The translations under genes and the position numbers were made by a program. From positions 1-22,574 of the IMG/VR virus record IMGVR_UViG_3300022748_000332: 22,574 bases of DNA. One strand, given 5' to 3'. The notes under the pieces were generated by a model. The model did no database searches and was not told the origin of the DNA. It was given only the letters and a program-made list of their open reading frames with translations. Below are positions 15,363-22,574 of the stretch, in pieces; the first letter of the stretch is position 1; the number at the start of each line of letters is the position of its first letter. The stretch is from a virus.

Positions 15363-15996
15363 TAAATCCTAGTGTTTTTAATACTCTTGGAGTATGTGGG
15401 TTACATTTCTGCTGTTGGCAGTAATAATTCTGCTGTTCGGTAAAGTCAAAACGCTTTACCTGATCGTCATAAGTCATATTAGGACGATGTTTCTTTATAT
15501 TGTCTAGGTAGTGTACAAGGGACTTTTTAGAAATCTCTAGTATTATGTCTAGTTCAAAATCTGTGTTAATATTACCAGCCGCTACCATTCGTGGGCTAAA
15601 TATATTACGAGCCCATTCGGGCAGTTCACGCGGTTTTGCCCACGATGTTGGTTCTACTAGTTCTTCAAACCACTTGCATAACGGATGCTCACGATCACCT
15701 GTAGGTGAGAAGTCTAAGAACGCTCCAGTTATCTTGCTTGTGCCTGCTACAATATCAAAACCGTAAATAGGAGCACTATCAAATACATGTGGAAATACAC
15801 ATAAGTGCATCATGTATAGCTTTTTGGATTCACTTACGTCAATAACGTCTAAGTTAGCACGTCGAAACCAACAGTTGCTAAAATTCTTGGTGTACCAATC
15901 CGAGGTGATTTCAGGAGGCGAAAAAAAAGCTCGTGCGCTAAGAATCGATTCCAATTCTAGCGCATGAGCTTTAAGTTTATTGAATATTGTGCTCAT
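15310..15996 (-). CDS. pcyX: Ferredoxin-dependent bilin reductase, PcyA/PcyX-like
   Basis: Reduces biliverdin from heme oxygenase to a phycobilin with electrons from ferredoxin. The 228-residue length fits the family. The core at residues 60-98 (MHLCVFPH, APIYGFDIVAG, ITGAFLDFSP) matches the PcyA substrate pocket: His64 and Asp81 are 17 apart, like PcyA His88 and Asp105. The C-terminal YYCQQQKCN and RVLKTLGF segments also match PcyA. The position of PcyA Glu76, needed for reduction of the 18-vinyl group to phycocyanobilin, appears to be Ile52. That fits PcyX, the phage branch reported to make phycoerythrobilin by four-electron reduction, better than true PcyA. The start overlaps heme oxygenase by 20 bases without a strong ribosome site, so translation is coupled. 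No ferredoxin is in the window, so the host would supply it. The exact product is inferred. Confidence 0.88.
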   Translation of the reverse strand: MSTIFNKLKAHALELESILSARAFFSPPEITSDWYTKNFSNCWFRRANLDVIDVSESKKLYMMHLCVFPHVFDSAPIYGFDIVAGTSKITGAFLDFSPTGDREHPLCKWFEELVEPTSWAKPRELPEWARNIFSPRMVAAGNINTDFELDIILEISKKSLVHYLDNIKKHRPNMTYDDQVKRFDFTEQQNYYCQQQKCNPHTPRVLKTLGFNDDQVHEYIHKELFPEV

Positions 15997-16522
15997 CTGC
16001 TAACTCGTCAAATAAGTTAAAGATTAGCTCAAAACAGTGATTAGCTTCAGGCGCTAAATCGTCACTAAGCTTTGTGCGCAGTGCTTTAATAGTATCGTTT
16101 CGATTTTCAAACTCATACATCTTGCCGCTACCAGGGATTACACGTTTGATCATCTGACCACCGTACATATCGCCCATATGACGAACGTATAAGTGTGCAA
16201 GCAAACCTTTGTCGTTTAGGGTATCTAAATGCTCGACATAAGCTGTGGTAGCTGGATACGTTTCTGCAAGTGGAGGAAATCCTAGACCGCGAATAAGTTC
16301 TTGTAGGTCTTCGTAGATGCCTGGTGTACGGCAGATACCTGGTAAGTCACCTAGCAATCCACGAGAGTTACATAACTGCTCTAGCTTCTTGTAAGCAGCT
16401 AGTTGATTAAATAAGTAATCGTAGTAAATCTTTTTGGATATAGCACCGCTAATTAATAAGCGAGTAAACCGGTGAGCTTCTGCAGCTTCATGATTGTTAT
16501 GGGTTAAATCTTTTAATGACAT
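15977..16522 (-). CDS. ho: Heme oxygenase (biliverdin-forming)
   Basis: Opens heme to biliverdin IX-alpha, CO and Fe(II). It has 181 residues, shorter than cyanobacterial HO1 (about 240) because the C-terminal part is reduced. The proximal heme ligand is His11 in the HEAAE motif. The distal-helix signature YVRHMGDMYGGQMIKR (112-127) matches the HO pattern, with Asp118 as the catalytic Asp of the GDxxGG turn. There is no membrane tail, as in bacterial soluble enzymes. It is the first gene of a two-gene cassette with the bilin reductase, placed between a tail-fibre chaperone and the spanins. It lacks the usual AAGGA site of its neighbours: the nearest AAGG is 20 bases away, inside a hairpin stem. 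It has no alternative start. Confidence 0.93.
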   Translation of the reverse strand: MSLKDLTHNNHEAAEAHRFTRLLISGAISKKIYYDYLFNQLAAYKKLEQLCNSRGLLGDLPGICRTPGIYEDLQELIRGLGFPPLAETYPATTAYVEHLDTLNDKGLLAHLYVRHMGDMYGGQMIKRVIPGSGKMYEFENRNDTIKALRTKLSDDLAPEANHCFELIFNLFDELADEHNIQ

Positions 16523-16529
16523 GGTTAAG

Positions 16530-16551
16530 AATAAGGGCCGAAGCCCTTATT
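16530..16551 (-). other. UUCG-capped hairpin before heme oxygenase
   Basis: Read leftward, AATAAGGGC, TTCG, GCCCTTATT form a perfect 9-bp stem with the very stable C(UUCG)G loop. It starts on the stop codon of the tail-fibre chaperone and ends 7 bases before the heme oxygenase ATG. No T-run follows, so it is a weak terminator at best. It more likely stabilises the upstream RNA end or controls heme oxygenase translation. Confidence 0.8.
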
Positions 16552-16999
16552 ATTTAGTTGGTTTAACAGGCCAAGTAATATCTTCAGCAACTACCGCAGT
16601 AGCAAATTCTGTAGTCATATTACGCAGGGCTTGGCGGTAGGCCGCCCATTCTGCCTTTTTAGGTGCAGTTAGGGGAGCATCTGCAGTTTGAGTCCAATCA
16701 CTTGCAACTAGTTCAAAATCACGTCTACGACGAATAAGTTCATCTAGAAGTTCGTTTTGATCAAGTGTAGTAACTGTCCAATCTATAGAATATTCTCCAT
16801 TATCCTTTTTGGAATAACCAGAGTACTCTGCACGCTGGTTAGGGGCTAATTCTGGTTTAGCTTCCAAAATAGGAACATAGCCAAAAGCAGCTACTTTTTC
16901 ATCGGAAAATTCACCTTCAATTAAAAAAACTAAATTTTCTTTTAATACAGGGTAACCAATAGCGTTACCAGATTCATCAATTTGAATATAATAATTCAT
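16550..16999 (-). CDS. Tail-fibre assembly chaperone
   Basis: A 149-residue protein of the gp38/Tfa-like type that helps fold or attach the preceding fibre tip. The C-terminal half has the family pattern: RRRDFELVASDWTQTADAP, then KKAEWAAYRQALR and a final DITWPVKP. The N-terminal 60 residues are a beta-rich cap. It follows the glycine-rich adhesin by 8 bases, with AAGGAT on the adhesin stop codon. It is the second such protein here; the other follows the 18542 fibre. The pairing suggests each fibre carries its own helper. Confidence 0.8.
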   Translation of the reverse strand: MNYYIQIDESGNAIGYPVLKENLVFLIEGEFSDEKVAAFGYVPILEAKPELAPNQRAEYSGYSKKDNGEYSIDWTVTTLDQNELLDELIRRRRDFELVASDWTQTADAPLTAPKKAEWAAYRQALRNMTTEFATAVVAEDITWPVKPTK

Positions 17000-17007
17000 A
17001 GTTATCC

Positions 17008-18144
17008 TTAAGATGCATTAAATGGGAAAGATTTACCTGTACCCCAAATAATTCGTACACCACCGTTACCGCCTCTGCATTGTTGAGGACTGCTGTTCAT
17101 AGAAGTACCGCCACCAGCTCCACCACCACCAAACTTACCGCCAGTACCGCTGTACGTACCGTTATCATTAGGATAGCCGTCTGCACCGTTTGAACCGCCT
17201 TTGCCACTATATCGCGTATCACTATAAAAAGTATTACCGTTATTATAGTCGCCTTTAGCTCCACTAGCACCTTGGCCAAACAAGCCTACACCGCCACCAC
17301 CGCCAAAAGAGTAGGTAGAAGAAGCGTATCCGCCACCACCACCACCACCACCACCGCTACCGTCAGTTTGGTCATTGCTGTATCCGCCAGTACCACCAGG
17401 ACCGCCGTACCCACCTGCGCCACCGCCACCACCGTAACTGCCACGAGAGCTGCCGCCACGACCACCAAGAGCAGTTACCGTTCCACTAGCTGGTACTGCT
17501 TGTGTAGTCCAGCCATTTTCTCCTCCGCTAGCGGAAAAGAAACTGCCCACAGAACTAGCATATCCAGTAGTTGTAGTATAATGTGCACCGTATCCACCGG
17601 CACCTACTGTAATAGTGATTGATTGGCCTGGAGTAACTGCAATATCATTAGCATAAGCCAAAGCTCCACCACTACCTGCAGATTGAGCCCAGGTTGCACC
17701 ACCACCACCGCCACCACCAACAGCAACTGCTGAGATTTTTGTAACGCCTGCTGGTACTACAAAGGTATAAGTACCTGGTGTGTCATAAAGAGTAGATCCA
17801 GGTGCTACTGCATTTAACTTAATTGTGTAATATCTATCTGTGTAATATACACCATTATAAAAACGTAAAGTAAAATAACGAATAGTACCTTCTGCTAAAC
17901 TAGATATAGCAGCATTAGTACCATCTATAGTTAAAACTCCAGCAGTAGTAATAGAAAAGCCAGCATCATCAGTTAATACACTAATAGAACTATATGGAGC
18001 TTTTGGCACTTCTATAGTAATTTTATTAATTGTATTTTTTGATGCTAAACCTAAATCAATAACAGTTGCGGCAGCTACAGCCGCTGCAGTAAATGAAGGA
18101 GCAGTACCTGTTGTAGTAAATTTTTCTGCTTGTAAGATTGCCAT
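17008..18144 (-). CDS. Glycine-rich tail-fibre tip / adhesin
   Basis: A 378-residue fibre protein. Residues 1-115 form an N-terminal beta domain for attachment. From about residue 116 (YDTPGTYTFVVPAGVTKIS) a jelly-roll-like segment leads into a domain that is extremely Gly-rich (runs of 5-9 Gly, with Gly-Tyr and Gly-Ser spacing). This resembles the stacked polyglycine-II helices of S16/T2 gp38-type adhesins, which carry receptor-binding loops between glycine strands. The end returns to a beta strand (GGVRIIWGTG). The chaperone gene follows directly. It is probably the host-range determinant; the receptor is unknown. The start has AAGGAT ahead. Confidence 0.78.
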   Translation of the reverse strand: MAILQAEKFTTTGTAPSFTAAAVAAATVIDLGLASKNTINKITIEVPKAPYSSISVLTDDAGFSITTAGVLTIDGTNAAISSLAEGTIRYFTLRFYNGVYYTDRYYTIKLNAVAPGSTLYDTPGTYTFVVPAGVTKISAVAVGGGGGGGATWAQSAGSGGALAYANDIAVTPGQSITITVGAGGYGAHYTTTTGYASSVGSFFSASGGENGWTTQAVPASGTVTALGGRGGSSRGSYGGGGGAGGYGGPGGTGGYSNDQTDGSGGGGGGGGGYASSTYSFGGGGGVGLFGQGASGAKGDYNNGNTFYSDTRYSGKGGSNGADGYPNDNGTYSGTGGKFGGGGAGGGTSMNSSPQQCRGGNGGVRIIWGTGKSFPFNAS

Positions 18145-18147
18145 ATT

Positions 18148-18540
18148 TTATCCTTCAATAACAGGAATTTCAGGCCACGTAATCTCTAAAGGGTAACCTT
18201 TTTGATTTTTAATGGTACGTAAAAAATCTCTGTATTCAGAAACTTTCTTCTTTTGTTCTTGAGTATAGTTATCCCAAGCATCTGGAAGCGCTAGCGCTTC
18301 CGATTGTTTTAGTAAATGCTCTGCTTGATTATTTACGGAAACTGCCATAGCTGCTGTAGCTACAGCTTTTAGCTTGTCTTCGGTTTCCATTTCTGTCATT
18401 TCACGAACAGAATCATTTTCTTTAATAAGGTGTTTACCCATCATATCATCCCCTAACTCTACATACTCTGTAGAGTTAGGGTTAACATTTGTCATTTCGA
18501 TGGAGTGACCTTCAGTATTGAATTTCACATAAATCGACAT
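18148..18540 (-). CDS. Second tail-fibre chaperone-like protein
   Basis: A 130-residue protein with a beta N-terminus (MSIYVKFNTEGHSIEMTNV) and an alpha-helical second half ending in YPLEITWPEIP. The W-P ending and YRDFLRTI helix are typical of tail-fibre chaperones. It starts one base after the 18542 fibre stop codon, so it likely serves that fibre. It is clearly a different protein from the 16550 chaperone, with only the ending in common. Confidence 0.68.
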   Translation of the reverse strand: MSIYVKFNTEGHSIEMTNVNPNSTEYVELGDDMMGKHLIKENDSVREMTEMETEDKLKAVATAAMAVSVNNQAEHLLKQSEALALPDAWDNYTQEQKKKVSEYRDFLRTIKNQKGYPLEITWPEIPVIEG

Positions 18541-18541
18541 A

Positions 18542-19546
18542 TTATCTATCTCCGAAAATCGTAGCGCAAGCGTTATAGATTTGATGTGGGTTAGCTACGG
18601 AGTTAGTAGCTTGTGTGCTACGAACCATAGACAATGCAGCTAACATACGCATATCACATACTAGACCTGTAGTGAAAGTACTGTCTAAACTATAGAACAT
18701 ACTGCAATCTGTGAAGTAATATGTTGTTTGATAGTTATGTGAAGTTACCAACATAACTAATACTGTAGTATTAGCAGGTACTGTAATACTCATACTACCC
18801 GTAGACATGGTATTAGATGTATTGGTAAAACCTTGTGTCCAGGTTCCGCCTGTTTGTGTAGAATACGTAGTACCTGTACCGCTTGGAGTAAATACACCAC
18901 AAGCCGCACCGTTATACGTATCGTAACTAGAATAACCGAAGTATACTGTAGTAGTAATTGGAGCACCTGTTGTGTTACGAATAGGTAGAACACGCCATGT
19001 TACGCCACCGTAGCCAGTACTATTTTGGTAGTAGAAATATGTTTTGTACCAATCACCAACACGAGATAAGTTAGCGTAGTGAATATCACGATAGTACTCG
19101 CCTGCATAATCGTGTGCATAGAAGTTTTGGGTAGTAGCACCTGCTTGTGGATAACCGTCACCTAAGAACATATTCCATGATTGTGCCGTGTAAGTAGAAT
19201 TACTACCAGCGGCAGTTGCGTTTTGGTATGTTGAGTTAGGGCCGCTGCTTGTCCAGCTACCGTAATAGCTGTTTTGGCGAGAAGAGCTAGTAGCTACAGT
19301 ACCAATAATTGTAGCACTGTCAGCAGGTACAATAACTGGCTTAACAAAACTTAAGTTACCACTACCATCATTTGTAAGTACTGAGTTTGCAGTAGCGCCA
19401 CCAGGGAGTAGGTTACCAATAGTACTGAAAGATAAATTGCCACTACCATCATTAACTAGCAGAGCGTTAGCCGCTCCGCTAGTTGTAGGTAATGTTAAGG
19501 CTGGGCCGCCTGATTTTTGGATTTGGTCTACAACTAATTTAGACAT
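18542..19546 (-). CDS. Tail fibre protein
   Basis: A 334-residue fibre. The N-terminal 70 residues hold two NDGSGNLSF repeats, a common phage-fibre shaft motif. The middle is Ser/Thr/Tyr/Asn-rich beta structure, and the C-terminal part (CDMRMLAALSMVRSTQ onward) is helical and ends in FGDR. The start MSKLVVDQIQKSGGPALTL resembles fibres whose N-terminus docks on a tail hub or on the big fibre upstream. AAGGA overlaps the upstream stop codon. A chaperone gene follows. Receptor specificity cannot be read from the sequence. Confidence 0.8.
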   Translation of the reverse strand: MSKLVVDQIQKSGGPALTLPTTSGAANALLVNDGSGNLSFSTIGNLLPGGATANSVLTNDGSGNLSFVKPVIVPADSATIIGTVATSSSRQNSYYGSWTSSGPNSTYQNATAAGSNSTYTAQSWNMFLGDGYPQAGATTQNFYAHDYAGEYYRDIHYANLSRVGDWYKTYFYYQNSTGYGGVTWRVLPIRNTTGAPITTTVYFGYSSYDTYNGAACGVFTPSGTGTTYSTQTGGTWTQGFTNTSNTMSTGSMSITVPANTTVLVMLVTSHNYQTTYYFTDCSMFYSLDSTFTTGLVCDMRMLAALSMVRSTQATNSVANPHQIYNACATIFGDR

Positions 19547-19556
19547 ATTTTATTCC

Positions 19557-22505
19557 TTAATTGAATAGAGCGAATCCATCAGGATTCATTGCAAAGTGGT
19601 AGGCTCCAGTATTAATTGTGTATACTGCAGAACCTGAAAGTGTTAATGTACCCATTGAAAAACTCATATTTCCTGCAGGTAGTGTTTTGTTAGCACTGAT
19701 TGTTGAAATAAATGGAATCTGGTTTACAGTAACGCCAGCTACACCTGCTGTTACAGTATTATCAACATAAGTTTTAACGGCATATTCTGTTGGTACAGCA
19801 GTATTACTATTACCGCTCATTGTAGCATCACTAGAGAACTCATTAATGGTTTCACCTAACTGAGCACCAATACTACCTAATTTCAAACTAGTTAAACCTG
19901 CAAGGTCAAACGCGCTAGCATTCAGGGTTGCACGGCCAGTGGCTTGGTCAATACGGAAATATTCACCAACACGGAAGTTACCATCTTGGTCTGTACTTAC
20001 ATAGAATACACGACCTGGGAAAGTTTCGTCAGTTTCGTTGCCTTGGGCGGGAGCTTGGGTAGGAGTACCGGGATAGTTAGTAGTAGATACGCCACCAGTG
20101 CCAATACTCAAGAAGTCGTGACCAGTTAAACGAATTTGTGAATACTTATAACGAATTGTTGTTGTTGTACCACTTGCGCTACCTGTTGGCTTTTCTTGAG
20201 CAAGCACAACTGCTATTACACTGGAAGTGTTAGCCCAAGAGCCACTAACACTTTGAATAACGTAGCTATAAGTATCGCCAGCTAAGCTAATAGAGGCACC
20301 TGGTACAGGTCTGGCTGTTAAGTTATTAAGTACAAGGATGAAACCTTTTTGGTTCTCTAACGCTGCTGAGCTTACCGTACCTGTACCGCCACTAGTAAAT
20401 GTTAAAGTATTACCGGAAGTCCAAGTTCCTGTTGCACCGGTAACATAAACTTTATTAGCAGTAGTTTGTACGTTAGTTACTGTTGCTGTAGCACCAGTAG
20501 TAGTATTGGTAACTGTGTCACCAACGTTAATATTTCCGCCTTGGTAAACAAAGTTTAGTTGTTGACCATATACGCTACCAGTTACCGGAGTCTCTGAAGC
20601 ATCAAATCCGCGAGATGCTGCACCCCAAGTACCGTAGCTATTATTACCGTTTAGTGCACGAATAAACCCACCGCCGCTGGCTGCATAACCGAAGTAAGCG
20701 TAGTATGTAAAGCAAGAAACGATCTCAGCCTTACCACCATCTTTAACCCAATAACCAACGCCGTTATCTGTAATAACTGTGAAACCGTGGAAGATCATCG
20801 TCTTCGCACCAGTTGCGTGTACACTGCCGTCGATTAAAGCACCGATACAACCACTACCAATTGCCGCACATTCTAATACGTAAGGCGACTTATACATAAT
20901 TGGGCTTGTTGGATTTAGTCTGACTACTACACCTTTAATTGTAGAAGTAGTAATATCCGAAGCTGTTGTACCAGGAACCCAACCAGTCATACCCTTAAAT
21001 GTCATTTTATTAAGGATAGAGCCATCGCTCATAAAGAACATGGTAGACTGTGCGTTAGGAGTTGTACCATCATCACTGTTACCAGTCTTAGGCTGTACAA
21101 TTACAGTACGCTGATTATCACCAACGATTGCAGTATTTGTTGGAATCGTAATAGGTAGCTGCTCATTATAAGTACCTGATTTAACAAAAATCGTACTTCC
21201 AGGTGCAGCATGTTGACAGGCATACTTAATACTGGCAAATGGAGCAGCTAAGTTTTTACCGTAGTTAGTGCTATCTACACCGTGTGGTGCAACATAATAT
21301 ACGTTAGCACTTTCAGTAGCACCGATCCAGTCGATACCGCTGCCATCACCTTTAACTGTTAAACTTTGGCCTGGATCTGTGTTTTGAATAGCTGGTAGCA
21401 CATCGCTTCCACCTATTACAAATACTTCCCACTTATCGGCAAGCTTATCTGTATTAAAAGCAGAACCTGCTACGTGTTCAGTTTTAGCAATATAAGCACT
21501 GCCAACTGCATCTTTTACAATGTCGTCTTTTAGATAGTTAGTACCTGAGGTCCAAGTACCCATCCAGCGAATACCGCTGTTAAATTTCTGCCACTTGCTA
21601 GCAGCTAGATCAGTTTCAAATACTGTGGAAGCGTGTGGTAGAAGCGCAATATAAGTATTACCGCCCCAAGAAACTACGTCATCTGTAATATACTGTGTAG
21701 TTGTAGACCAAGAACCACGATTACGGAAACCGTATGTTAGTTTATCCCACGTACCTGCATTAGTTGCAGGAATAATTGCTGTGTTATCTGTTTTGGCTTG
21801 GTAAGTAGAACCGCCATAAGTAACGATTTCACCAATCTTATAAGCAGCACCGCTAGACCAAGTACCTTTGCTAGAGAAACCATATAAGAAGGGATCCCAT
21901 TTGCTAGTATCAGTTGGTAGGTTGCCGGTTGTGTTGACTTTAGCGCGATAAATATTTGAACCGTAAGCTACTAAGTCACCAACTACATAAGCTGTAGCAC
22001 CGTTATAAATAGATTGTGGACTAATACCGTCTACTAATTTATCCCAGTATGTAGCATTTGTAGGGTTATTACCTGTTGTATCAACTTTAGCAATATAAAC
22101 TACGCCACCTAGTGTTGCAATATCGTTCTTTTGATATGCTTTAACATTGCTGTAAGCACCTTCGTACTGGATACCATCAGCAAACTGTGACCAGTAAGTA
22201 GTATTTGGAGGTGTTTGGCCTGTGCTATCTAACACAGCCACATAAACTTTACCACCATGAGCAATACCGTCACCAACTCTGTAAGCTACAGCAGGGTCAA
22301 ATACGCCCTTGAACTTAAAGCCTTCAATCATCAAAGCCCAGTATACTGTGTCAGTTGGTAAGTGTCCATCTGTTTTTAAACCGTAAGTGTAAACATACAC
22401 ATTACCGCCGTACTTAACGATATCGTTAGATTCGTAAGTTGTTGCCCCACTCCAGTCGCCAGCGAAGTGGAAGCGTAATTTTCCAAGATCAATTAATTGA
22501 CTCAT
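19557..22505 (-). CDS. Large tail fibre: seven CBM-like modules plus beta-helix
   Basis: 982 residues. Residues about 12-368 contain seven copies of a roughly 50-residue module with the pattern W/Y-x-x-Y-x-x-D-x-V-x-x-G-G-x-x-Y-x-A, then a Thr-rich stretch and Y/W-W, like carbohydrate-binding family 5/12 modules. At about 405 a right-handed beta-helix begins (NVYYVAPHGVDSTNYGKN, PFASIKYAC, GSTIFVKSGTY), of the kind found in cyanophage and T4-like tail proteins. The C-terminal third includes DQDGNFRVGEYFRID and SLKLGSIGAQLGETINE, which look like a trimer or attachment domain. It is probably a long fibre or baseplate-linked spike that binds surface sugars. No lyase catalytic residues could be confirmed. 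It is the first complete late gene here. Confidence 0.85.
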   Translation of the reverse strand: MSQLIDLGKLRFHFAGDWSGATTYESNDIVKYGGNVYVYTYGLKTDGHLPTDTVYWALMIEGFKFKGVFDPAVAYRVGDGIAHGGKVYVAVLDSTGQTPPNTTYWSQFADGIQYEGAYSNVKAYQKNDIATLGGVVYIAKVDTTGNNPTNATYWDKLVDGISPQSIYNGATAYVVGDLVAYGSNIYRAKVNTTGNLPTDTSKWDPFLYGFSSKGTWSSGAAYKIGEIVTYGGSTYQAKTDNTAIIPATNAGTWDKLTYGFRNRGSWSTTTQYITDDVVSWGGNTYIALLPHASTVFETDLAASKWQKFNSGIRWMGTWTSGTNYLKDDIVKDAVGSAYIAKTEHVAGSAFNTDKLADKWEVFVIGGSDVLPAIQNTDPGQSLTVKGDGSGIDWIGATESANVYYVAPHGVDSTNYGKNLAAPFASIKYACQHAAPGSTIFVKSGTYNEQLPITIPTNTAIVGDNQRTVIVQPKTGNSDDGTTPNAQSTMFFMSDGSILNKMTFKGMTGWVPGTTASDITTSTIKGVVVRLNPTSPIMYKSPYVLECAAIGSGCIGALIDGSVHATGAKTMIFHGFTVITDNGVGYWVKDGGKAEIVSCFTYYAYFGYAASGGGFIRALNGNNSYGTWGAASRGFDASETPVTGSVYGQQLNFVYQGGNINVGDTVTNTTTGATATVTNVQTTANKVYVTGATGTWTSGNTLTFTSGGTGTVSSAALENQKGFILVLNNLTARPVPGASISLAGDTYSYVIQSVSGSWANTSSVIAVVLAQEKPTGSASGTTTTIRYKYSQIRLTGHDFLSIGTGGVSTTNYPGTPTQAPAQGNETDETFPGRVFYVSTDQDGNFRVGEYFRIDQATGRATLNASAFDLAGLTSLKLGSIGAQLGETINEFSSDATMSGNSNTAVPTEYAVKTYVDNTVTAGVAGVTVNQIPFISTISANKTLPAGNMSFSMGTLTLSGSAVYTINTGAYHFAMNPDGFALFN

Positions 22506-22506
22506 A

Positions 22507-22574
22507 TTATATTAGCCTCATATGTAAGTGTCCTTTATTACCCCATTCGAACTGAACCGTATCTTTCGACCAAA
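22507..22574 (-). CDS. C-terminal end of an upstream gene, cut off by window edge
   Basis: The open frame entering from the right edge reads WSKDTVQFEWGNKGHLHMRLI and stops one base before the large fibre's ATG, the spacing seen throughout this operon. Only 22 codons are visible, too few to name the protein. A tail or baseplate gene would be expected from position. Confidence 0.6.
   Translation of the reverse strand, partial: WSKDTVQFEWGNKGHLHMRLI

Noticed and set aside
15310-15996. PebS-type phycoerythrobilin synthase as identity of the bilin reductase
   Set aside because: From memory, the cyanophage PebS core is clearly different; the His64/Asp81 spacing and YCQQQ segment follow PcyA, so PcyX-like is the better label.
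16530-16551. Full transcription terminator before heme oxygenase
   Set aside because: The hairpin is strong but has no T-run on the leftward strand, and no new promoter is seen before heme oxygenase, so complete termination is unlikely.
17272-17622. Thr/Ala-rich open frame on the plus strand and Val-rich frames on the minus strand
   Set aside because: They arise from the repeated glycine codons of the adhesin gene in other frames.

Overview
The window is a piece of a tailed double-stranded DNA phage (Caudoviricetes) of modest GC content, probably infecting an aquatic Gram-negative bacterium. The Gram-negative host is inferred from a spanin pair with a lipobox, Sec signal peptides and sigma70-type promoters. 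The aquatic habitat is inferred from PhoH, a B12-dependent ribonucleotide reductase, a large cyanophage-like tail fibre and a bilin-synthesis cassette. I saw no tRNA gene, CRISPR array, insertion sequence or integrase.

Layout. Positions 1-8288 are read rightward and 22574-8326 leftward; the two halves converge on a two-way terminator at 8289-8328. The left part (3-6000) is DNA metabolism: a truncated SbcC/Rad50-type ATPase, a small acidic protein, a Holliday-junction-resolvase-like nuclease, a T5-type flap endonuclease, dUTPase and a monomeric class II ribonucleotide reductase. After a terminator and a strong palindrome-rich promoter (6145-6199) come a Gly/Gln-rich protein of virion type, a Dps-like mini-ferritin and a collagen-like protein. 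On the other strand a short operon with its own promoter encodes PhoH and a second Dps. Upstream of that lies a long leftward late operon: tail fibres and their chaperones (22505-16550), heme oxygenase plus a ferredoxin-dependent bilin reductase (16522-15310), inner- and outer-membrane spanins and a GH19 endolysin (15262-13984), two large exported repeat-rich proteins (13982-11255), three small membrane proteins including a holin candidate (11245-9741) and a tiny periplasmic protein.

The standout is the heme oxygenase and bilin reductase pair. They overlap by 20 bases and together form a complete route from heme to a phycobilin inside a phage late operon. The reductase looks PcyA/PcyX-like, with His64 and Asp81 matching PcyA His88 and Asp105 but no match to PcyA Glu76. 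Heme oxygenase releases iron, and the same phage carries two Dps proteins with intact ferroxidase residues, so a heme-breakdown and iron-storage module is a reasonable hypothesis.

Regulation. The three promoters found each have a TTGAMM -35 box, a 17-base spacer and a perfect TATAAT. Each also has a perfect inverted repeat overlapping the -10 box. Two of them, before the flap endonuclease and before phoH, share an extended core around and downstream of the -10, which suggests a common regulator. Most late genes are closely packed, with AAGGA ribosome sites sitting on the previous stop codon; heme oxygenase is an exception, because its start follows a UUCG hairpin that pairs off the only nearby AAGG.
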